A stretch of DNA of 64,000 nucleotides from Streptomyces sp. NBC_00510 (GTDB lineage: Bacteria; Actinomycetota; Actinomycetes; Streptomycetales; Streptomycetaceae). Made by a program: the position numbers and the translations under genes. The stretch is taken from assembly GCA_036013505.1 (NCBI GenBank), contig CP107851.1:6470501-6534500 (forward strand), given 5' to 3'. Positions 58,667 to 64,000 of the stretch are shown piece after piece. A model generated the notes under the pieces. The model made no database searches, was not told where the DNA came from, and saw only the letters and a program-made list of their open reading frames with translations. Each line of letters opens with the position of its first letter. Position 1 is the first letter of the stretch.

Positions 58667-59161
58667 GTGACGACACGTGGAGTTCTGTACGTGCACTCCG
58701 CGCCACGCGCGCTCTGCCCGCACGTCGAGTGGGCCGTCGCGGGCGTGCTCGGCGTGCGCGTGAACCTGGACTGGATCCGCCAGCCCGCCTCTCCCGGCAC
58801 CTGGCGGGCCGAGTTCTCCTGGCAGGCGGAACCCGGCACCGCCTCCAAACTGGCGTCCGCGCTGCGCGGCTGGCATCTGCTGCGCTTCGAGGTCACGGCG
58901 GAGCCGTGTGCCACCGCCGAGGGGGAGCGCTACAGCAGCACGCCCGAACTCGGCATCTTCCACGCCGTCACCGGCATCCACGGGGACATCCTCATCCCCG
59001 AGGACCGGCTGCGCGCCGCGCTCGCCCGCGCCCGCAAGGGCGAGGCCGACCTGGAGACGGAAGTCGCCAAGCTGCTCGGCAAGCCGTGGGACGACGAGTT
59101 GGAGCCCTTCCGCTACGCGGGTGAGGGCGCCCCCGTGCGCTGGCTGCATCAGGTCGTCTGA
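58667..59161 (+). CDS. DUF3145 conserved actinobacterial protein
   Basis: 164 residues from GTG 58667, after GGAGG. MTTRGVLYVHSAPRALCPHVEWAVAGVLG, VNLDWIRQPASPGTWRAEFSWQ and the C-terminal PWDDELEPFRYAGEGAPVRWLHQVV are the conserved blocks of this actinobacteria-specific family. Soluble, no signal peptide. The function is not established. The 3' end overlaps the convergent MMPL gene by 13 bp, so the two coding ends share DNA. Confidence 0.9.
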   Translation: MTTRGVLYVHSAPRALCPHVEWAVAGVLGVRVNLDWIRQPASPGTWRAEFSWQAEPGTASKLASALRGWHLLRFEVTAEPCATAEGERYSSTPELGIFHAVTGIHGDILIPEDRLRAALARARKGEADLETEVAKLLGKPWDDELEPFRYAGEGAPVRWLHQVV

Positions 59162-61284
59162 CGCTCCGCCACCCGCCGCGGTGCCGCGGCGCCGTCCGGC
59201 GCCGGCGGCTCGTCGCCCCCGCGCGCCGCGGCGCCCGGCCACCACACCTTCGGGCCGATGTCCCTTACCAGCGCGGGCAGCAGCAGCGAGCGCACCAGCA
59301 GGGTGTCCAGCAGCACCCCGAAGGCCACGATGAAGGCGATCTGCGCCAGGAAGGCCAGGGGGATCACGCCGAGCGCCGCGAAGGTGGCGGCGAGCACCAC
59401 GCCCGCCGAGGTGATCACCCCTCCGGTGGCGGTCAGCCCGCGCAGGACGCCCTGCCGCGTGCCGTGACGCAGCGTCTCCTCGCGGACCCGCGTCATCAGG
59501 AAGATGTTGTAGTCCACCCCGAGGGCGACCAGGAAGACGAAGCCGTACAGCGGCACCGAGGCGTCCGTCGCCGAGAAGCCGAACGCATGGCGGAAGACCA
59601 GCGCCGACACGCCCAGGGTGGCGGCGAAGTTGAGCGCCACCGTGGCGACCATGAGCAGCGGCAGCAGCAGGCTGCGCAGCAGGGCGGCCAGGATCACCAG
59701 GATGATCGCGAGGACGACGGGGACGACGAGCGTGCGGTCGCGCTCCGCGGTCCGCTGGGTGTCCAGCTGCTGGGCCGTGTAGCCGCCGACCACCGCGTCC
59801 GCGCCGGGTACCGCGTGCACGGCCGTGCGCAGCCGCTGCACCGTGGCCTTGGCGGCGTCGCTGTCGGCGGCGTCCTTCAGCGTCACCTCCAGCAGGACCC
59901 GGCCGCCGGCGACGAGCGGCTCGCCCCCGCCGGGCCGGCCGGCGGCGGTGAGCGGGGCGACGGAGTCGACGCCGTCGGTGCCGGCCGCGGCCCGGGTGAC
60001 CGGGTCGAGCCGGTCCGCCTCCGCGATGACCACGGCGGGGTTCCCCGCACCTCCGGGGAAGTGCTCGCCGAGGGCGCGCTGGGCGGTCACCGAGGGCGCC
60101 TGGTGGACGAAGATCTCGTCCAGCGGCACCCCCCGGGCGGTCAGCGCGGGGGAGAAGGCGGCACAGCCCACCAGCAGCGCCAGGCTCGCGGCCCACACCC
60201 GGCGCGGCGCGCGGTCCACGAGGGCCGCGATCCTCCGCCACACGCCCTCCCCCTCCGGACGCCTGTCCCGGGGCCGGGCGGGCCAGTAGGCGGCCCGGCC
60301 GAGCAGCAGCAGCGCCGCGGGCAGGAAGGTCAGGCTGCTCGCGACGGCGCAGACGATGCCGACGGCGCCGACCGGGCCCAGGGCCCGGTTGTTGGTGAGG
60401 TCGCTGGCCAGCAGGGCGAGCAGGCCGAGGGCCACGGTGGCCGCGCTCGCCACGATCGCCCCGGCCGAGCGGCGCAGCGCGGCGCGCATCGCCGCGAACC
60501 GGTCGCCGTGGAGCGCGAGTTCCTCCCGGAAGCGGGCCGCGAGCAGCAGGGCGTAGTCGGTGGCCGCGCCGATGACGAGGATCGACAGGATGCCCTGGAC
60601 CTGGCCGTCGACCCGGACGACGCCGTGGTCGGCCAGCACGTACACCACCCCGCAGGCCAGGCCGAGCGAGAAGACCGAGCCGACGATGATGACCAGGGGC
60701 AGCAGCAGCGCGCGGTAGACCAGCAGCAGGATCGCCAGCACGACGCCGAGCGCGGTGAACAGCAGCAGTCCGTCGATGCCCGCGAAGGCCTCGCCCAGGT
60801 CGGCCTGCGAGGCCGCGGGCCCGGCGACATGGGCGGTGGTCCCCGCGACCCGGGCCGCGGTGTCCTGGATCCGGCCGACGGCGTCCCCGACGTCCCGTCC
60901 GAGGTCGGGGCGGAGCTGCACGACGCCCTGCAGGGCCCTGCCGTCGTCGGAGCGCAGCGCGGGGGAGGGGCGCCCGGTGACCCCCTCGGTGCCGGCGAGC
61001 GAGGCCAGCGCCGCCGTGGCGGCCTGCTGCTGGGCGTCGGTCACGCGGCCGCGTTCGGCGGTCCAGACGACGATCGCCGGTACGGTCCCGTTCCGGTTGA
61101 AGGCCGTCCGTTCGGCGACGGCCTTCGTCGATTCGGCACTGCGCGGCAGGAAGGCCGCCTGGTCGTTGGTGGAGACCTCGCCGAGCCTGCCCGCGTAGGG
61201 GCCGAGGGTGCCCCCGACGCCCAGCCAGGCGACCAGCATCACCACGGGCAGCAGCCATCGGACGGCACGCGGCAGGGATGTCAT
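59149..61284 (-). CDS. MMPL/RND-family transporter next to a MarR regulator
   Basis: 711 residues. Two halves, each a helix, large extracellular loop and five-helix bundle. RND motifs: ILSILVIGAATDYALLLAARFREE and FVFLVALGVDYNIFLMTRVREE, with the proton-relay Asp-Tyr pairs. The Ala/Pro/Arg-rich cytoplasmic tail (ARGGDEPPAPDGAAAPRRVAER) is probably disordered. Exports lipids, siderophore-like compounds or drugs. It is divergent from the MarR gene (102-bp spacer with a palindrome), so efflux is probably induced when MarR binds a ligand. Not closely similar to the exporter at 25977. Confidence 0.9.
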   Translation of the reverse strand: MTSLPRAVRWLLPVVMLVAWLGVGGTLGPYAGRLGEVSTNDQAAFLPRSAESTKAVAERTAFNRNGTVPAIVVWTAERGRVTDAQQQAATAALASLAGTEGVTGRPSPALRSDDGRALQGVVQLRPDLGRDVGDAVGRIQDTAARVAGTTAHVAGPAASQADLGEAFAGIDGLLLFTALGVVLAILLLVYRALLLPLVIIVGSVFSLGLACGVVYVLADHGVVRVDGQVQGILSILVIGAATDYALLLAARFREELALHGDRFAAMRAALRRSAGAIVASAATVALGLLALLASDLTNNRALGPVGAVGIVCAVASSLTFLPAALLLLGRAAYWPARPRDRRPEGEGVWRRIAALVDRAPRRVWAASLALLVGCAAFSPALTARGVPLDEIFVHQAPSVTAQRALGEHFPGGAGNPAVVIAEADRLDPVTRAAAGTDGVDSVAPLTAAGRPGGGEPLVAGGRVLLEVTLKDAADSDAAKATVQRLRTAVHAVPGADAVVGGYTAQQLDTQRTAERDRTLVVPVVLAIILVILAALLRSLLLPLLMVATVALNFAATLGVSALVFRHAFGFSATDASVPLYGFVFLVALGVDYNIFLMTRVREETLRHGTRQGVLRGLTATGGVITSAGVVLAATFAALGVIPLAFLAQIAFIVAFGVLLDTLLVRSLLLPALVRDIGPKVWWPGAAARGGDEPPAPDGAAAPRRVAERQTT

Positions 61285-61357
61285 CGCTCTCTCCCGTGGG
61301 ATGCGGAACGGGGGACTGCCCCCGTGCGGAAGGATGTATCTCAGCTATTGAGTATCT

Positions 61358-61372
61358 TAATCATCGAGATTA
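61358..61372. promoter_or_regulatory. MarR-type operator between marR and mmpL genes
   Basis: TAATCATCGAGATTA: perfect 5-bp inverted repeat (TAATC/GATTA) in an AT-rich stretch of the divergent promoter, ending 14 bp before the MarR GTG. The size and AT content fit MarR operators. Confidence 0.6.
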
Positions 61373-61386
61373 TTTACGATGGAGGG

Positions 61387-61869
61387 GTGCCCGACAACTT
61401 CCAGGACGAGTCCCCGACCGGGCTGCAGGCCTTCGCCGTGCAGCTGCGCAGGATGAACAGCGAGTTCAACCGCATCGCGCAGGACTTCGCGCAGAGCCAG
61501 AAGCTGCACCACACCGACGTGCAGGCGCTGGTCGCGATCCTGGACGGCGACGGCCACGGCGGGGCCATGACCCCCGGTCTGCTGCGCGAACGCCTCAATC
61601 TGACCTCCGGTGCCGTCACCGCCTGCCTGGACCGGCTGGAACGCGCCGGCCACGTCCGCCGCACCCGCGACGCCGCCGACCGCCGCGTGGTCCATCTGCA
61701 CTACGCCCCGCGGGGGATGGAGGTGGCGCGGGAGTTCTTCCGCCCGCTCGCCCGGGGCACCGACGCGGCGCGCGCCCGCTTCACCGAGGACGAACTCGTC
61801 GTCGTGATGCGCTTCCTGGCCGCGATGAACGACGAGCTGACCGCCCTGCGGGCCCCCGTCCCGGACTGA
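61387..61869 (+). CDS. MarR family transcriptional regulator
   Basis: 160 residues. Dimeric winged-helix repressor: dimer helices (LQAFAVQLRRMNSEFNRIAQDFAQ), HTH (LLRERLNLTSGAVTACLDRLERAGHVRR), wing (RDAADRRVVHLHYAPRG). The GGAGG sits only 1 nt before the GTG at 61387, so the start may be leaderless or at an upstream TTG (61348) that would add 13 residues. Divergent from the MMPL gene, which it very likely represses. Confidence 0.88.
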   Translation: MPDNFQDESPTGLQAFAVQLRRMNSEFNRIAQDFAQSQKLHHTDVQALVAILDGDGHGGAMTPGLLRERLNLTSGAVTACLDRLERAGHVRRTRDAADRRVVHLHYAPRGMEVAREFFRPLARGTDAARARFTEDELVVVMRFLAAMNDELTALRAPVPD

Positions 61870-61903
61870 GCCCGCGTCCGTCACGGCCCCGCGCGGCCCT
61901 TTG

Positions 61904-63388
61904 CTACGGCCCTGCCGCGCCCGCCCGGGCCGCGGCGGCTATGTTGCGCGCCATGCCGCCGAAGACCACGGAGTGGAACGGCGAGACGCTCCACCAGTAC
62001 GCGTGCCCCGCCAGCCCGCGCGGATGGAACAGCGCGCGCTGCCCGTAGACGGTGCGCCCGGTACCGTCCCGTCCGGACGTCAGCTCCAGCCAGGCCAGGC
62101 CCGGCAGCCGCATCTCGGCGCGCAACCGCAGCAGCCGGCCCGGCTCGATCTCCTCCACCCGCCAGAAGTCCAGCGAGTCGCCCACCCGCAGGTGCGTCGC
62201 GTCCCGGCGGCCCCGGCGCAGCCCGACCCCGCCCACGAAGCGGTCGAGCCAGCCGCGCACGGCCCAGGCCAGCGGGAAGGAGTACCAGCCGTTGTCGCCG
62301 CCGATGCCCTCGATGACCCGCCACAGCGCCTCGGGCGAGGCGTCCACGATCCGTGTCCGGCGGTCGGTGTAGAGGGAGCCGCCCGCCCAGTCAGGGTCCG
62401 TCGGCAGCGGGTCGCTCGGCGCGCCGGGCACGGAGGCCGAGGACCAGCGGGTGACCACGTTCGCCTCGCGGATGCGCTGCAGCGCCAGCCGCAGCGCCGC
62501 CTCGACGCCGATCATGCCCTCGGGCGGGTCCGGCACCCACGCGGCGATGTCGCGGTCGTGGCAGACCACCTCGTACCGCAGCGACTCCGTCAGGGGCCGC
62601 GCGATGCCCGCCGGCACCGGGGTCACCAGCCCCACCCAGTGGCTCGACAGACGCGGCGTCAGCACCGGCACCGGCACGATCAGCCGGTGCGGCAGCCCCG
62701 CCACCTCGGCGTACTCCAGCATCATGGCGCGGTAGGTGAGCACGTCCGGGCCGCCGATGTCGAAGGCGCGGCTCACCTCGGGCGGCAGCGTGGCGCAGCC
62801 CACGAGGTAGCGCAGCACGTCCCGTACGGCGATCGGCTGGATCCGGGTGCCCACCCAGCGCGGGGTGACCATCACCGGCAGCCGTTCCGTGAGGTAGCGC
62901 AGCATCTCGAAGGAGGCCGAGCCGGAGCCGATGATCACCGCCGCCCGCAGCGCCGCCGTCGGCACTCCGGAGGCGAGCAGCACCCGGCCCACCTCGGCGC
63001 GTGAGCGCAGGTGCGGCGACAGCTCCCGTTCGGGCACCCCGGCGGGGGTCAGACCGCCCAGGTACACGATCCGCCGCACGCCCGCGGCCTTCGCCCGGGA
63101 CCCGAAGACCTCCGCGGCCTCCCGGTCGGTCCGCTCGAAGTCCCCTCCGCTGCCCAGGGCGTGGACGAGGTAGTACGCGACGTCCACGCCCTCCATGGCC
63201 GCCCGCACCGAGTCGGGGTCGGTGACGTCGCCCCGGACGACCTCCACCTCGCCCGACCACGGGTGGTCGCGCAGCTTGCCGGGCGTACGGGCCAGGCAGC
63301 GCACTCGGTGCCCGGCCTCCAGCAGTTCGGGGACGAGCCGGCCGCCGATGTAGCCGGTCGCGCCCGTCACCAGGCAGGTGAGGCTCAT
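61904..63388 (-). CDS. SDR-type NAD(P)-binding protein fused to DUF2867
   Basis: 494 residues. N-terminal extended SDR domain (MSLTCLVTGATGYIGGRLVPELLEAGHRVRCLAR, Rossmann loop GATGYIGG) with VYYLVHALGSG-like and YLGGLTPAG strands to about 300. C-terminal DUF2867 (about 340-490) with GGDNGWYSFPLAWAVRGWLDRFVGGVGLRRGRRD and GDSLDFWRVEEIEPGRLLRLRAEMRLPG. Probably a reductase acting on a hydrophobic cofactor or quinone-like substrate; not determined. The start overlaps the upstream small membrane gene by ATGA (63385-63388), the third gene of a coupled operon. Confidence 0.85.
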   Translation of the reverse strand: MSLTCLVTGATGYIGGRLVPELLEAGHRVRCLARTPGKLRDHPWSGEVEVVRGDVTDPDSVRAAMEGVDVAYYLVHALGSGGDFERTDREAAEVFGSRAKAAGVRRIVYLGGLTPAGVPERELSPHLRSRAEVGRVLLASGVPTAALRAAVIIGSGSASFEMLRYLTERLPVMVTPRWVGTRIQPIAVRDVLRYLVGCATLPPEVSRAFDIGGPDVLTYRAMMLEYAEVAGLPHRLIVPVPVLTPRLSSHWVGLVTPVPAGIARPLTESLRYEVVCHDRDIAAWVPDPPEGMIGVEAALRLALQRIREANVVTRWSSASVPGAPSDPLPTDPDWAGGSLYTDRRTRIVDASPEALWRVIEGIGGDNGWYSFPLAWAVRGWLDRFVGGVGLRRGRRDATHLRVGDSLDFWRVEEIEPGRLLRLRAEMRLPGLAWLELTSGRDGTGRTVYGQRALFHPRGLAGHAYWWSVSPFHSVVFGGMARNIAAAARAGAAGP

Positions 63389-63594
63389 CGCGGGCTCCCG
63401 GCGTCGCGGGCGAAGGGGCCGGCCGTCGGCTCGGGCGGCAGCAGGGTGCGCAGCAGCGCCGCCAGTGCCGTCAGCGCGGCCGTGATCAGGAGCGGCAGGA
63501 GCGGCAGAAGCGGCGCCCCGGCGTGGCGCGGGGCCGGCGCGGTGCCCGGCGGCCCCGCCACCGGCCGGGCGTCCGTTCGCAGGCGCAGGCTCAT
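63385..63594 (-). CDS. Small single-span membrane protein (69 aa)
   Basis: ATG 63594 overlaps the stop of the alpha/beta hydrolase gene (ATGA) and its own stop overlaps the SDR gene start the same way. Basic N-terminus, then one hydrophobic helix (APLLPLLPLLITAALTALAALL), then a short Pro-rich tail. Could tether or couple the two enzymes at the membrane. No family is recognised; the double overlap argues that it is real. Confidence 0.65.
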   Translation of the reverse strand: MSLRLRTDARPVAGPPGTAPAPRHAGAPLLPLLPLLITAALTALAALLRTLLPPEPTAGPFARDAGSPR

Positions 63595-64000
63595 CGCGCT
63601 CCCTCCGTTCCCGGGGCGGTCAGCGCGCCCGCCACCTCCGGCGGCAGCGGACGCAGCCGCAGCAGCCCGGCGACCAGGCGCGCCGTCAGGGCGTGCCAGG
63701 TCCCGGCACCGCGCAGCATCGCGTGGTCGCCGCCCGGCACCACCAGGTGACAGGCCTGGGCGCCCGCCGCCCGCGCCCGGTCCGCCAGGGTCAGCGAGCC
63801 GGCCGGATCGGTGACCCGGTCCCGGTCGCCGTGCAGCAGCACCAGACGGCGCCCCGCCAGATGCCCCACCGGCTCGTCCTCGGGACACCACGGCGCCAGC
63901 CCCACGACCGCGCCCACCAGCGGATGACCGGCCACGCGCAGCGCCGCCCGGCCGCCCATCGAGTGCCCCACCAGCACCACGGGCACCTCCCCGGCGCGTT
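63591..64000 (-). CDS. Alpha/beta hydrolase (5' end outside window)
   Basis: The reading frame runs through the right edge. Nucleophile elbow GHSMGGRAALRV, then GLAPWCPEDEPVGHLAGRRLVLLHGDRDRVTDPAGS, carrying the acid, and GGDHAMLRGAG with the catalytic His. The visible 136 residues are the C-terminal half. Cytoplasmic serine hydrolase, probably an esterase or dienelactone-hydrolase-like enzyme. First known gene of the operon with the small membrane protein and the SDR-DUF2867 gene, all joined by 4-bp overlaps. Confidence 0.88.
   Translation of the reverse strand, partial: RAGEVPVVLVGHSMGGRAALRVAGHPLVGAVVGLAPWCPEDEPVGHLAGRRLVLLHGDRDRVTDPAGSLTLADRARAAGAQACHLVVPGGDHAMLRGAGTWHALTARLVAGLLRLRPLPPEVAGALTAPGTEGAR

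Overview
The window is high-GC actinomycete chromosome, almost certainly Streptomyces. The evidence is very strong G/C third-position bias, GTG/TTG starts with GGAGG-type ribosome sites, many genes joined by ATGA or GTGA overlaps, a chaplin, an SCO2400-type zinc-ribbon protein, DUF3145, twin-arginine and lipoprotein exports, and a minimal type II polyketide synthase. No integrase, transposase, CRISPR array or rRNA gene was seen.

Layout. 1-1.1 kb: 3' part of a xylulokinase gene and a YtxH protein. 1.3-1.8 kb: two identical tRNA-Asn genes and a CAU-anticodon tRNA. 2-3.5 kb: small hypothetical genes, two with CxxC pairs, and a lipoprotein. 3.6-6.4 kb: divergent polysaccharide-degradation pair (GH88 hydrolase and alginate-lyase-family enzyme) around a palindrome-rich promoter. 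6.7-12.6 kb: small secreted protein, NmrA-type reductase, PHP hydrolase with a His-rich head plus a coupled unknown gene, cytochrome P450, YoaK membrane protein. 12.7-14.5 kb: DyP peroxidase and encapsulin (cargo and shell). 15-18.5 kb: cyclase-cupin fusion, KS-alpha and chain-length factor, without an ACP. 18.5-20.7 kb: two secreted proteins built from Asn/Gln/Cys repeats. 21.1-28.3 kb: a KS-AT-ACP-alpha-oxoamine synthase megaenzyme followed by an MMPL exporter. 28.6-34.1 kb: subtilisin-like protein lacking its catalytic serine, chaplin, GH6 glucanase-like protein and a GT2 glycosyltransferase.

34.3-48.5 kb is mixed: IclR regulator with SMP-30 lactonase, SCO2400-type protein, MDR oxidoreductase, TetR regulator, GH3 beta-glucosidase, secreted RTX-like protein, EI24 membrane protein, methyltransferase, a pyroglutamyl-peptidase-like protein without its cysteine, and an aminotransferase with a Pro/Gln repeat tail. 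48.7-57.3 kb is a minus-strand sugar-use block: mutarotase, ChvE/MmsAB-type ABC transporter, U32-like protein, zinc alcohol dehydrogenase and an enolase-superfamily sugar-acid dehydratase. 57.5-64 kb holds an SGNH hydrolase, DUF3145, a MarR/MMPL divergent pair and a three-gene coupled operon (alpha/beta hydrolase, small membrane protein, SDR-DUF2867 protein).

How the parts may work together. The PKS-oxoamine synthase and the transporter look like a two-gene make-and-export unit. By analogy with RedL of prodiginine synthesis, an acyl starter would be extended with malonyl and released by decarboxylative condensation with an amino acid, giving an aminoketone or pyrrolinone-type product. It is the best candidate for an undescribed pathway here. 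The neighbouring KS/CLF pair lacks an ACP, and the repeat-protein pair may be a surface or adhesive system. Dehydrogenase, lactonase (20 kb away, beside its IclR regulator) and dehydratase would together form an oxidative sugar pathway. A shared CGTTCGAGAT-like motif in the two catabolic promoters, and a near-copy ahead of iclR, supports a link. Three proteins appear to have lost canonical catalytic residues (S8 Ser to Ala, Pcp-like Cys to Ser, GT2 DxD to GxG).
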